Positions 1 to 9,582 of a stretch of DNA of 64,000 nt are shown here, piece after piece. A program made the translations under genes and the position numbers. Position 1 is the stretch's first letter, and each line of letters begins with the position of its first letter. Origin of the DNA: Mycolicibacterium mengxianglii (GTDB lineage Bacteria; Actinomycetota; Actinomycetes; Mycobacteriales; Mycobacteriaceae); the NCBI RefSeq assembly GCF_015710575.1, contig NZ_CP065373.1, positions 4,960,001 through 5,024,000 on the forward strand. The letters are read 5' to 3'. The notes under the pieces are model-generated. The model was not told the DNA's origin, made no database searches, and saw only the letters and a program-made list of their open reading frames with translations.

Positions 1-252
1 GGCACGAAGCGCGTCGGCCACGCCCAACACCAGGGGCACCTCCGGTCCGATGACCACCAGGTCAGCGCCGAACCGGCGGGCCAGCCCCACCACTTCGCCG
101 CCGGAGGTGATGTCCACGTCGTACTGTTCGGCCAGGGCCGCGGTGCCGGCATTGCCCGGCGCTACCGCCAGCGCATCCACCTGCGGATCCCGGCCGAGGG
201 CCAGCAGCAGGGCATGTTCACGAGCACCGGAGCCGATCACGAGGACGCGCAC
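1..252 (-). CDS. purD: Phosphoribosylamine-glycine ligase, N-terminal part (cut by window edge)
   Basis: This is the N-terminal 84 residues of GAR synthetase, which joins glycine to phosphoribosylamine in purine synthesis. The translation begins VRVLVIGSGAREHALLLAL and continues with APGNAGTAALAE and DLVVIGPEVPLVLGVADAL. These are the glycine-rich nucleotide-fold loop and the GPE-PL segment of the GARS N-domain. The start is the GTG at 252-250. The gene runs off the left edge, so the ATP-grasp domain is not visible. It lies 33 bases downstream of a TetR gene on the same strand, as purD follows a similar block in M. tuberculosis (Rv0772, from memory). Confidence 0.9.
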   Translation of the reverse strand, partial: MRVLVIGSGAREHALLLALGRDPQVDALAVAPGNAGTAALAEQYDVDITSGGEVVGLARRFGADLVVIGPEVPLVLGVADALRA

Positions 253-285
253 GAGGGACCACTGTAGTTTCCCGGTTCCGCGCGG

Positions 286-912
286 TTACAGCACGTGCCG
301 TCCGGTGAGCGTGGGCATCACCTGGTGGGCGCCGGCGAAGGCGGCGACCGCGGCGGCGGCCCAGACCCGAGACTGCCCGGACGCCCCGCACAGCGTAGGT
401 GCGACCAGGAGCGCAAAAACCAGCTCGCGGTCGATCTCGCCCAGCTCAGCCCGGGCGCCGGGGCGGCCAAGGACCTCATCGAGCGGGGTGAGGCACCACT
501 GCCGCAGCCGGTCGCACAGGTCTCGGCGTTCCGGTCCGTCGGCCTCATCGGGTAACAGGACCTGATCGAGTCGTGGGGTCGCTCCGCGCTCCAGCGCCAG
601 CCAGCACAGCGCCGCCACCAGATCCGGCGACTCGGCAACCGACCGGGCCTGCTCGGACACGACTGCAACGAGCCGCTCGCGCCACGGGCCCGGCGGCGGC
701 GACGCCGGGGTGGCGGGAATCAGCTGCGTGAACGCCGCCGCCACCAGCTCACCGCAGCCGGGGAATTGGCGATAGAGAGTGGCCCGGGATACCTGGGCGG
801 CGGTGGTCACCGCGTCGACAGTGACCGCCGAGACTCCCCTGCTGCGCAGCACTTCGATGGTGGTGTCGATCAGCAGATCACGCGACCAGATCGGTCGTGC
901 ATCAGCCACCAC
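286..912 (-). CDS. TetR-family transcriptional regulator
   Basis: A protein of about 208 aa with an N-terminal TetR helix-turn-helix (residues about 10-58): LIDTTIEVLRSRG, then VTVDAVTTAAQVSRATLYRQF, the usual recognition-helix pattern. The rest is a helical ligand-binding domain with no identifiable ligand. I chose the GTG at 912 because AAAGGG stands seven bases before it. The frame stays open upstream to 990, but that stretch overlaps the preceding gene and is not TetR-like. It is the fifth gene of the probable aldehyde dehydrogenase operon, 31 bases after the carboxymuconolactone-decarboxylase gene, and may sense a metabolite of that pathway. Target unknown. Confidence 0.8.
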   Translation of the reverse strand: MVADARPIWSRDLLIDTTIEVLRSRGVSAVTVDAVTTAAQVSRATLYRQFPGCGELVAAAFTQLIPATPASPPPGPWRERLVAVVSEQARSVAESPDLVAALCWLALERGATPRLDQVLLPDEADGPERRDLCDRLRQWCLTPLDEVLGRPGARAELGEIDRELVFALLVAPTLCGASGQSRVWAAAAVAAFAGAHQVMPTLTGRHVL

Positions 913-943
913 GGTGCCACCCTTTCGCGACCCGGACTCGGCG

Positions 944-1396
944 TTATTCCTTGCCGAGGTCCTTGCCGGTGTGCATCCGGACGGCGTCATTGACGTTGGA
1001 TTTCCGGTCGCCGACCTGCCCCTTCTCCGCGGCTTTCCTGCGCTTGGCGGCGACCCTGCCGACTACGCCATTGAGGCCGGAGCCCAGCGGGAAGCCCACG
1101 TAGTGGGTCAGGAAGACGGCCATCTCCTTGAGCTCGTCTTCGGTGAGTTCACCGTTCTCCATGGCCGCGTTGACCTGGACCTCGCTCAGGTCCTGCAGAC
1201 CGAGCGCGGTGACCACCGACAGCGTCATCAACCGCTTGTCCCGCATCGACAACCCGGGCCTGGTCCAGATGCTGCCGAAGAGGTGTTCGACGGTGAGGTC
1301 GAAATATGGGTCCCCCTCGATGTCGGGCATGTCCCAGGCGTAGACCTCGTTCATCTTGGCCAGGCCCTTTTGCCGCAATTCGTCCATGCCGGTCAC
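944..1396 (-). CDS. Carboxymuconolactone decarboxylase (AhpD-like) family protein
   Basis: A 150-aa protein of the CMD/AhpD fold. RPGLSMRDKRLMTLSVVTALG, then LSEVQVNAAMENGELTEDELKEMAVFLTHYVGFPLGSG, matches the core helices of the family. The paired redox cysteines of true AhpD peroxidases are missing, so a decarboxylase or isomerase-like role is likelier than a peroxidase. It corresponds by order to Rv0771 of M. tuberculosis. Its ATG at 1396 overlaps the stop of the upstream dehydrogenase (ATGA), so translation is probably coupled. The substrate is unknown; a small carbonyl or lactone from the same operon's aldehyde chemistry is a guess. A second in-frame ATG lies at 1387. Confidence 0.8.
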   Translation of the reverse strand: MTGMDELRQKGLAKMNEVYAWDMPDIEGDPYFDLTVEHLFGSIWTRPGLSMRDKRLMTLSVVTALGLQDLSEVQVNAAMENGELTEDELKEMAVFLTHYVGFPLGSGLNGVVGRVAAKRRKAAEKGQVGDRKSNVNDAVRMHTGKDLGKE

Positions 1397-2262
1397 TCCG
1401 TTGCTGTCGAAGTCGATGTCGGGTGGGGAACGCCGAGGCCGTCGGCCAGGGTCTGCAACGCGAGCTGGGCCAGTGGCAGGTCGGCGCCCACCGACTCACC
1501 GAGTGCGAGCGCGAGACTGAGATCCTTCTCGCCGAGACCGCGGGTGTGAGTGAAGGCGTCGTAGAGCCAGTGATCCGCGGTCAGGGGAGCCATGTCCTCG
1601 CGGACCATGATGGCGCCCGGTCCCCCGGTCAGCGCATCGGTGTGGCGCACCACCCGGCCGAGCTGACCCAGATCCAGCCCGGACTGTTGCGCCAGTTTCA
1701 TCGCTTCACACGCCGCGGCATACGACGTGAACGTCAGCATGTTGCGTGCCAACTTCATCCGCGTTCCCGCGCCGGGCTCGCCGGCGTGGATCACCAGTGA
1801 TGCCCACTGCTTGAACGCCGGTTTGATCTGTTCGTAGACGGCACGATCAGCGCCGACCATGGTCGCCATCTCGCCTTTGTCGGCCGCCCCGGCACCACCG
1901 GAGACCGGAGCGTCGATCACATGGATGCCTGCGGTCTCGTACTGCCGGGCAAGTTCGACGGCGGTGGTGTCACTGATGGTGGAGTGGATCGCGATCACGG
2001 TGCCCGCCTTGGCGGTCTCGGCGAGTTCGGCGACCACCTGGCGGACCTGCTCGTCGTTGAGTACCACCACGCTGATGATGTCCGCGGCCGCGATGTCGCC
2101 GAGACTGTCGGCCAGCTGTGCGCCCGCTTCGGCCAACGGTGTCATCGCCTCGGCCCGCACGTCGTAGACCAGCAGTCCCCCCGGCCAGTCGACGAGCCGC
2201 TTGGCGATGGGTGCGCCCATGTTGCCCAGGCCGATGAAACCCAGCTTCGGTTGCTCGCTCAT
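1393..2262 (-). CDS. NAD(P)-dependent beta-hydroxyacid dehydrogenase (3-hydroxyisobutyrate dehydrogenase family)
   Basis: A 289-aa enzyme with an N-terminal Rossmann motif GFIGLGNMGAPIAKRL (about residues 8-23), the substrate motif DAPVSGGAGAADKGEMATMVGA and the catalytic-lysine region GTRMKLARNML. These define the 6-phosphogluconate / 3-hydroxyisobutyrate dehydrogenase family, which oxidises beta-hydroxy acids to aldehydes. The start is the ATG at 2262, which overlaps the stop of the SDR upstream (ATGA). It is placed like Rv0770. With an aldehyde dehydrogenase and an SDR in the same run, stepwise oxidation of an alcohol or hydroxyacid is plausible; the substrate cannot be read from the sequence. 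Confidence 0.88.
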   Translation of the reverse strand: MSEQPKLGFIGLGNMGAPIAKRLVDWPGGLLVYDVRAEAMTPLAEAGAQLADSLGDIAAADIISVVVLNDEQVRQVVAELAETAKAGTVIAIHSTISDTTAVELARQYETAGIHVIDAPVSGGAGAADKGEMATMVGADRAVYEQIKPAFKQWASLVIHAGEPGAGTRMKLARNMLTFTSYAAACEAMKLAQQSGLDLGQLGRVVRHTDALTGGPGAIMVREDMAPLTADHWLYDAFTHTRGLGEKDLSLALALGESVGADLPLAQLALQTLADGLGVPHPTSTSTATE

Positions 2263-3023
2263 GACCGGATGATCTGTCCGCCGTCGACGTTGAAGATCTG
2301 CCCGGTGATCCACTTGGCCTGGTCCGACAGCAGGAACAGCAGCATGCCGACCAGGTCCTCCGGCTCCCCCATCCGCGACAGCGGAATGTTCTTCACGATG
2401 TCGGCGACCATCTCCTGCGGTGTGGTCGTCCGGTTGGCCTCGGTGTCGATGGGCCCGGGCGCGATGGCATTGACCCGGATGTTCTGCCCACCCAGTTCGG
2501 TGGCGAGCTGCTGGGTCAAGCCGTTGATCCCGACCTTGGCCAGCCCGTAGAAGTTCGAATACAGCCAGGCCGCCGTAGACGACTGGTTCACGATCGCGCC
2601 GCCGCCGCGTTTGGCCATCTTCCGGTACACCGCCCGGGTGCACACCAGCGCGCCATCGAGGTTCACGCTCATGAACTTCTTGTAGTAATCCCAATCGACG
2701 GTGATCAGGAAGTCGAGCTTCATCCCACCGAAGATGGCCGCGTTGTTCACCAGGTAGTCGATACCGCCGAACTCCGAGAGTGTCTGCGCTGCCATCTCTT
2801 TGGCCGAATCCGGATCCGACACGTCCACGCGCACCGCGAGCGCGTTGCCACCCTCACCCTTGATTCCGTCGGCCACCTTCTGGGCGCCCTCGACATTGAT
2901 GTCGGCCACCACCACCGCCGCGCCTTCGCGTGCCAACGCTTCGGCATACGCTTGGCCGATCCCGCCGCCTGCACCGGTGACGATGGCCACCTTGTCCGTG
3001 AACTGCTCCCCGTAGAGTGCCAT
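2259..3023 (-). CDS. Short-chain dehydrogenase/reductase
   Basis: A 254-aa classical SDR. It shows the cofactor loop TGAGGGIG (residues 15-22), NNAA at the end of beta-4, a catalytic Ser-Tyr-Lys set (NQSSTAAW and YGLAK) and the C-terminal GQIFNVDGGQ. An Asp after beta-2 (VVADINVEG) suggests preference for NAD(H). It lies eight bases downstream of the aldehyde dehydrogenase and overlaps the next gene by four bases, so all are likely one transcript. By order it matches Rv0769. The substrate, probably a hydrophobic alcohol, is not determinable. Confidence 0.88.
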   Translation of the reverse strand: MALYGEQFTDKVAIVTGAGGGIGQAYAEALAREGAAVVVADINVEGAQKVADGIKGEGGNALAVRVDVSDPDSAKEMAAQTLSEFGGIDYLVNNAAIFGGMKLDFLITVDWDYYKKFMSVNLDGALVCTRAVYRKMAKRGGGAIVNQSSTAAWLYSNFYGLAKVGINGLTQQLATELGGQNIRVNAIAPGPIDTEANRTTTPQEMVADIVKNIPLSRMGEPEDLVGMLLFLLSDQAKWITGQIFNVDGGQIIRS

Positions 3024-3031
3024 GTTTCTCC

Positions 3032-4501
3032 TTAATTCGCCGCGGTGGCAATGAGTTTCGTCTCGAGGTATTCCTCGAAGCCGGCCACGCCCATCTCACG
3101 GCCGACGCCGGACTGCTTGTAACCGCCGAACGGTGCGTCCGCCGAATACCAGACCCCACCGTTGACGTTGACGGTGCCGGTCCGCAGCCGGGTCGCGACC
3201 GCCTGGGCGCGGGCGTCATCGCCGCTGTACACCGTGGCCGACAAGCCGTAGGGCGAGTCGTTGGCGATCCGCACCGCGTCGTCGTCACCGTCGTGGGCGA
3301 TCACCACCAGGACCGGCCCGAAGATCTCCTCGCGCGCCACGCGCGCATCGTTGGTGAGTCCGGAGATCACTGTCGGCTCGATGAAGAACCCCTTGTCACG
3401 ATCGGCGGGACTTCCACCCCCACAGGCGAACTGGCCACCCTCCTCGATGGCAAGGTTCAGATAACCCTGGATACGGTCGCGCTGGCGCGCCGAGATCACC
3501 GGCCCGCACACGGTTCGCTTGTTGGTCGGGTCGCCGGGCTTGATCCCACCCATGGTGGCGGCCGCGGCGGCGACCGCTTCGTCATACTTGGCGCGCGGCA
3601 CCACCAGGCGCGTGGTGATCGCACAACCCTGCCCGGCGTGCATCGCGGCGGTGAACGCCGAAATGGAGCAGGCCATGCCCAGGTCGGCGTCGTCGAGGAC
3701 GATGAACGCCGACTTGCCGCCGAGTTCGAGGAACACCTTCTTGATGGTGGCGGCGCCGTCGATCATCACCGCACGTCCCGTCGCCGTCGAGCCGGTGAAC
3801 GAAACCATGTCCACCCGAGGATCTTTCGACAACAACGCGCCGACCGCGTGATCGCTGGAGGTCACGATGTTGATCACACCGGGCGGAATGTCGGTGTGCT
3901 CGGCGATGATCTGACCGACGGCCGCTGCACACCACGGAGTGTCCGGTGCCGGTTTGAGTACCACGGTGTTACCCGCCGCCAGCGCCGGCCCGATCTTGGC
4001 GAAGTTGATCTGATGCGGGAAATTCCACGGGGTGATCGCGCCAACGACCCCGACAGCCTCGCGGGCGACGGTGCGCCGGGTCGGAATGCCCTGCGGCGCC
4101 GCATCATCCAGTTCCCGACGCCACGCGTAGGACTCGGCGGTGTCCGCGGAGAACGCCAGGTCGTCGATCGGGCCCTCGAGCTGCGCACCCGAGGTGAGCA
4201 TCCGGGGCGCGCCGACCTCGGCCATCGTGATGTCGCGCATTTCTTCCACATGTTCGCGTAACGCGTCGCGCAACTGCCGCACGCAACGCACCCGCAACTC
4301 GGTGTTGGTGGACCAGTCGGTGTCATCGAACGCGCGCCGCGCGGCCTCGATCGCCCGGCTCATGTCCGCCGTATCGGCGTCAGCCGCTACGCCGAGCACC
4401 TCTTCGGTAGCCGGGTTCAGCGTCGGGAACGTCCCCGCGCCACCGCCCACCAGCTTGCCGTCGATCAACAGATCGCTGGTCCCACCAGCCAGTAATCCCA
4501 T
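3032..4501 (-). CDS. NAD-dependent aldehyde dehydrogenase
   Basis: A 489-aa aldehyde dehydrogenase, normal family length, oxidising an aldehyde to an acid. It has the N-terminal TLNPATEEVLG, the substrate-loop Asn in ITPWNFP, FTGSTATGRAVM with the cofactor glycines, the catalytic Glu in LELGGKSAFIVL, the nucleophile Cys in AGQGCAITTRLVVP and EEIFGPVLVV. The start is the ATG at 4501, with GAGGAG six bases before it; the open frame upstream is not family-like. It is the first gene of a minus-strand operon and matches Rv0768 by order. Its promoter region carries an operator-like repeat (4536-4549) shared with the divergent TetR gene. Confidence 0.92.
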   Translation of the reverse strand: MGLLAGGTSDLLIDGKLVGGGAGTFPTLNPATEEVLGVAADADTADMSRAIEAARRAFDDTDWSTNTELRVRCVRQLRDALREHVEEMRDITMAEVGAPRMLTSGAQLEGPIDDLAFSADTAESYAWRRELDDAAPQGIPTRRTVAREAVGVVGAITPWNFPHQINFAKIGPALAAGNTVVLKPAPDTPWCAAAVGQIIAEHTDIPPGVINIVTSSDHAVGALLSKDPRVDMVSFTGSTATGRAVMIDGAATIKKVFLELGGKSAFIVLDDADLGMACSISAFTAAMHAGQGCAITTRLVVPRAKYDEAVAAAAATMGGIKPGDPTNKRTVCGPVISARQRDRIQGYLNLAIEEGGQFACGGGSPADRDKGFFIEPTVISGLTNDARVAREEIFGPVLVVIAHDGDDDAVRIANDSPYGLSATVYSGDDARAQAVATRLRTGTVNVNGGVWYSADAPFGGYKQSGVGREMGVAGFEEYLETKLIATAAN

Positions 4502-4535
4502 CGGTAACTCCTCGTGAGCTCGCTGCCCGGCAATC

Positions 4536-4549
4536 TGGACAAGTGTCTG
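4536..4549. promoter_or_regulatory. Imperfect operator copy upstream of the aldehyde dehydrogenase operon
   Basis: TGGACA-AG-TGTCTG, an imperfect inverted repeat 35-48 bases upstream of the aldehyde dehydrogenase start. It shares GGACA-N2-TGTC with the better palindrome at 4693-4706 at the divergent TetR gene. Two similar sites in one divergent control region suggest that the TetR protein binds both. Confidence 0.5.
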
Positions 4550-4687
4550 ATCGCTGTCGGCTCGAACATAGCCGCCGACGCTTGCAGATGGCAAGGGTGG
4601 GCTGTTCTGTAACCTCAAGCCCGCACCAGCAGGGGTACTGAGCTGGGAAGTAATGGCAATAGCTTGCCTAATCCGCGCCGACTCCGA

Positions 4688-4693
4688 TACGTT
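4688..4693 (+). promoter_or_regulatory. -10 element for the TetR/CYP123/CYP51 operon
   Basis: TACGTT fits the mycobacterial -10 pattern TAnnnT and ends six bases before the GTG at 4700. Transcription would start at or next to that GTG, giving a leaderless mRNA. It overlaps the first base of the operator at 4693-4706. No clear -35 was seen. Confidence 0.45.
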
Positions 4694-4706
4694 GGACATG
4701 TGTCCA
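4693..4706. promoter_or_regulatory. Probable TetR operator (TGGACA-TG-TGTCCA)
   Basis: A perfect 6-bp inverted repeat with a 2-bp centre, lying across the predicted transcription start and start codon of the TetR gene. That position is typical of an autorepressor site. Confidence 0.6.
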
Positions 4707-5293
4707 GCGATGCCGTGGCGGCGGTCACATCCGAGCTCGGGACGGTTTCCAGGAACCGTCGCCAAGAGGAGACGTTCCGCAAGGTTCTGGCTGCCGGTGT
4801 GGAGATGCTGCGTGAGTCGTCCTACGCGGACCTGACGGTGCGGGCGGTCGCCAAACGCGCGCAGGTCGCCCCGGCCACGGCGTACACGTACTTCTCCTCG
4901 AAGAACCATCTGATCGCCGAGGTGTACCTGGACCTGATCAAGCAGGTGCCGTTCTTCACCGATGTCAACGACTCCGTGGTGACACGGGTCGACAATGTCC
5001 TGCGCGCCCTGGCACTCGTCGTGGCCGACGAGCCCGAGGTCGCCGCCGCTTGCACCACCGCGTTGATGTCCGGCAACGATGCCGAAGTCAAGCCCGTTCG
5101 CGACCGCATCGGCGGGGAGATCCACCGCCGGGTCACGTCCGCGATCGGGCCCGACGGCGATCCACGCGCGGTGTCCGCGTTGGAGATGGCGTTTTTCGGG
5201 GCGCTCGTCCAAGCCGGCAGCGGCGCGTTCACCTACCACCAGATCGCCAATCGACTGACCTACATGGTCAGCCTCGTCCTGGGAGACCGATGA
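4700..5293 (+). CDS. TetR-family regulator heading the CYP123/CYP51 operon
   Basis: A 197-aa TetR protein. The helix-turn-helix spans about residues 25-70: RKVLAAGVEMLRESSYADLTVRAVAKRAQVAP, then ATAYTYFSSKNHLIAEVY. The C-terminal helical domain would bind an unknown, probably hydrophobic, ligand. The GTG at 4700 was chosen because a -10-like hexamer lies six bases upstream; a TTG at 4664 is possible but would place the operator inside the gene. It overlaps CYP123 by four bases (ATGA) and is transcribed away from the aldehyde dehydrogenase operon, with operators in front of both. It matches Rv0767c by order. Autoregulation and control of both units is inferred. Confidence 0.85.
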   Translation: MSSDAVAAVTSELGTVSRNRRQEETFRKVLAAGVEMLRESSYADLTVRAVAKRAQVAPATAYTYFSSKNHLIAEVYLDLIKQVPFFTDVNDSVVTRVDNVLRALALVVADEPEVAAACTTALMSGNDAEVKPVRDRIGGEIHRRVTSAIGPDGDPRAVSALEMAFFGALVQAGSGAFTYHQIANRLTYMVSLVLGDR

Positions 5294-6522
5294 CCGTTTC
5301 AGCAAACAAGGCGGGTTCTCAGGCCATCCTGGACCCCTACGACTACGACTTCCACGAAGACCCGTATCCGTACTATCAGCGACTACGCGACGAAGCGCCG
5401 CTGTACCGCAACGACGAACTCGGATTCTGGGCCCTGTCGCGTCACCACGACGTACTGCAGGGGTTCCGCAACAGCACCACCCTGTCCAACAAGTTCGGCG
5501 TCTCGCTGGATCCGGCCTCCCGCGGACCGCACGCGTCGAAGACCATGTCGTTTCTGGCGATGGACGATCCCGGGCACCTGCGTCTGCGCACCCTGGTGTC
5601 AAAGGGTTTCACGCCCAGGCGCATTCGCGAGCTGGAGCCCCGGGTCAAACAGATCGCGCTCGAGCACCTCGAAGTGATGCTGGACAAGGCCACGTCCTCT
5701 CCCGGCGCCACCGTCGACTACGTCAACGAATTCGCCGGCAAGCTGCCCATGGACGTCATCTCCGAGCTGATGGGAGTCCCACAGCCCGACCGCGACAAGG
5801 TGCGGGCCTGGGCCGACGGCGTGATGCACCGCGAAGAGGGCGTCACCGACGTACCGGCAGCGGCCATCGAAGCCTCGCTGAACCTGATCGTCTACTACCA
5901 GGAGATGGTCGCCGAGCGGCGCAAGAAGCTGACCGACGACTTGACCTCGGCGCTACTGGAAGCCGAGATCGACGGTGATCGCCTCACCGACGACGAGGTG
6001 CTCGGATTCATGTTCCTCATGGTGATTGCCGGTAACGAGACCACGACGAAACTGCTTGCCAATGCCGCCTTCTGGGCGCACCGCAACCCCGATCAGCTGA
6101 AGCCGGTGCACGAGGATCCGTCGCGGATCCCACTCTGGGTCGAGGAGACGTTGCGCTATGACACCTCCAGCCAGATCCTGGCCCGCACCGTCGAGGGCGA
6201 CCTGACGCTGTACGACACCACCATTCCCGACGGTGACGTGGTGCTGCTGTTGCCCGGCTCCGCGCACCGCGACGAGCGGGTGTTCGACCGCCCAGACGAC
6301 TTTGTGATCGGACGCGAAATCGGTTCCAAGTTGATGAGTTTCGGCAGCGGTGCCCACTTCTGCCTGGGAGCACACCTGGCCAGGATGGAAGCCCGGGTGG
6401 CGCTGACCGAACTACTGACCCGGATCCGCGGGTTCGAGGTGGACGAGGACAACGCCGTCCGCGTGCACTCCAGCAATGTCCGCGGATTCGCCAACCTGCC
6501 CATGACCCTGGAGATCCCGTAA
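5290..6522 (+). CDS. cyp123: Cytochrome P450, CYP123-like
   Basis: A 410-aa soluble bacterial P450. Key motifs are the I-helix VIAGNETTT (residues 246-253), the K-helix EETLR and the haem loop FGSGAHFCLGAHLAR with the axial cysteine at residue 358. Its place between a TetR gene and SDR/CYP51 genes matches Rv0766c, known as CYP123, whose substrate I do not know. It overlaps both neighbours (ATGA before, TAATG after), so it is co-translated in the operon. The ferredoxin encoded at 8719 is a natural electron donor candidate for both P450s of this operon. Confidence 0.9.
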   Translation: MTVSANKAGSQAILDPYDYDFHEDPYPYYQRLRDEAPLYRNDELGFWALSRHHDVLQGFRNSTTLSNKFGVSLDPASRGPHASKTMSFLAMDDPGHLRLRTLVSKGFTPRRIRELEPRVKQIALEHLEVMLDKATSSPGATVDYVNEFAGKLPMDVISELMGVPQPDRDKVRAWADGVMHREEGVTDVPAAAIEASLNLIVYYQEMVAERRKKLTDDLTSALLEAEIDGDRLTDDEVLGFMFLMVIAGNETTTKLLANAAFWAHRNPDQLKPVHEDPSRIPLWVEETLRYDTSSQILARTVEGDLTLYDTTIPDGDVVLLLPGSAHRDERVFDRPDDFVIGREIGSKLMSFGSGAHFCLGAHLARMEARVALTELLTRIRGFEVDEDNAVRVHSSNVRGFANLPMTLEIP

Positions 6523-7345
6523 TGCCCCGTTTCTCGCCACTGCCCGAACGCAGGCCCGCGCTCGTGGCCGGCGCCTCCTCCGGCATCGGTGCCGCCACCG
6601 CCGTCGACCTGGCCGCACATGGCTTCCCGGTGGCACTCGGCGCGCGCCGAGTCGAGAAGTGCCAGGAACTCGTCGACAAAATCAAAGCCGAAGGCGGCGA
6701 AGCGATCGCGGTGCACCTCGACGTGACCGACCCCGACTCGGTGAAGGCCTGTGTCGAGCAGACCACCTCCGAGCTCGGTGACATCGAGGTGCTGGTCGCC
6801 GGCGCCGGTGACACCTACTTCGGCAAGCTCGACGCCATCAGCACCGAGCAGTTCGAATCGCAGGTGCAGATCCACTTGATCGGCGCCAACCGCGTCGCCT
6901 CGGCCGTGCTGCCCGGCATGATGGAGCGGCAGCGCGGTGACCTGATCTTCGTCGGTTCGGATGTGGCGTTGCGTCAACGCCCGCACATGGGGGCCTACGG
7001 CGCGGCCAAAGCGGCACTCGTCGCAATGGTCACGAACTATCAGATGGAACTGGAAGGCACCGGTGTCCGGGCCTCTATCGTGCACCCCGGCCCGACCAAG
7101 ACCTCGATGGGCTGGAGCCTGCCCGCCGATCTGATCGGACCCGCGCTCGAGGACTGGGCCAAGTGGGGTCAGGCCCGGCACGACTACTTCCTGCGCGCAT
7201 CCGACCTGGCCCGGGCCATCACCTTCGTGGCGGAGACCCCGCGGGGCGGCTTCATCGCCAACATGGAACTCCAACCTGAAGCTCCATTGGCGGACATCAA
7301 GGACCGCCAGAAACTTGCGCTCGGCGAAGAAGGGATTCCACCCCA

Positions 7346-7349
<4 letters not shown>
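6522..7349 (+). CDS. Short-chain dehydrogenase/reductase between the two P450 genes
   Basis: A 275-aa SDR with cofactor loop GASSGIG (residues 17-23), Arg residues after beta-2 (GARRVEKC) that favour NADP(H), and a Ser-Tyr-Lys site in VGSDVAL and YGAAK. The usual NNAG is replaced by AGAG, a variant seen in some SDRs. It overlaps CYP123 upstream (TAATG) and CYP51 downstream (GTGA). The order is that of Rv0765c. Location suggests it acts on a P450 product, perhaps a sterol-like alcohol or ketone, but nothing in the protein proves that. Confidence 0.87.
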
Positions 7350-8928
<1,579 letters not shown>

Positions 8929-8935
8929 GTCGACA

Positions 8936-9487
8936 ATGGGCGATTTCAAGGGGTCACGTGAACAACTCGAGGACTGGGTGCAGCGCTGGTTGACTGCCAA
9001 CCAGGACGCGGAGAAAGCCGGTGACTGGAAACCGTTGGCCGACTTCTACACCGATGACGCCACCTACGGCTGGAACATCGGGCCCAAAGAGGACGTGATG
9101 TGCCTCAACAAGGACGAAATCCGGGATGTGGCGCTGGGTTTGGAGATGGAAGGCCTGGAGAACTGGGTCTACGAGTACCAGAAGGTGCTGATCGACGAGA
9201 AGCAGGGCGAGATCGTCGGCTTCTGGAAGCAGATCGCCCACAAGAGCGACGGCACCAAAGACGAGATCTACGGCATCGGTGGCAGCTGGTTCCGACTGAA
9301 CGACAACCTGCTGATCGAGTGGCAGCGTGACTTCTTCGACTTCGGCCATGTGCAGAAGGCGTTCATGAAGCTGATCGAATCCGGTGACCTCACCCCGACG
9401 ATGCAGAAACGCATCGAACGCAGCCTCGCCGGCGAGAAACTGCCGGGCTATTACCCCCTCGGAACGTCGCCCGTACCCATTTTCTGA
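8936..9487 (+). CDS. SnoaL/NTF2-like protein of unknown function
   Basis: A 183-aa protein ending the CYP51 operon. The start WVQRWLTANQDAEKAGDWKPLADFYTDDATYGW is the helix-and-strand opening of the NTF2/SnoaL cone fold, and the central strands (EIVGFWKQIAHK, IYGIGGSWFRL) fit. The C-terminal helix-rich extension ends in a proline/glycine tail. The fold commonly houses small hydrophobic ligands or isomerase sites, but I cannot identify catalytic residues. It starts seven bases after the ferredoxin stop and matches Rv0762c by position. A ligand-handling role alongside the P450s is only an inference. Confidence 0.75.
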   Translation: MGDFKGSREQLEDWVQRWLTANQDAEKAGDWKPLADFYTDDATYGWNIGPKEDVMCLNKDEIRDVALGLEMEGLENWVYEYQKVLIDEKQGEIVGFWKQIAHKSDGTKDEIYGIGGSWFRLNDNLLIEWQRDFFDFGHVQKAFMKLIESGDLTPTMQKRIERSLAGEKLPGYYPLGTSPVPIF

Positions 9488-9539
9488 GGTCGACGGGCAG
9501 GACTTGACACCCGTCGATATCAGGTGAGACCTTCGTCAC

Positions 9540-9545
9540 TAAGCT
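9540..9545 (+). promoter_or_regulatory. Possible -10 element upstream of the alcohol dehydrogenase
   Basis: TAAGCT fits TAnnnT and lies 37 bases before the ATG at 9583. A TTGACA at 9504-9509 is too far away (30 bases) to pair with it, so the promoter is uncertain. Confidence 0.3.
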
Positions 9546-9582
9546 GAGCCAGAGTGTCCTCCAACGAAAGCAGGATTGCGAA

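Noticed and set aside
3017..4261. Long open frame on the plus strand opposite the aldehyde dehydrogenase
   Set aside because: High-GC codon bias opens antisense frames; the protein has no recognisable family and the minus-strand gene is certain.
4664..4699. TTG at 4664 as the TetR start
   Set aside because: It would put the -10 hexamer and operator inside the coding sequence; GTG 4700 fits a leaderless start.
9504..9509. TTGACA before adhB as a -35 element
   Set aside because: No TAnnnT hexamer at 16-19 bases; the nearest (9540) is 30 bases away.
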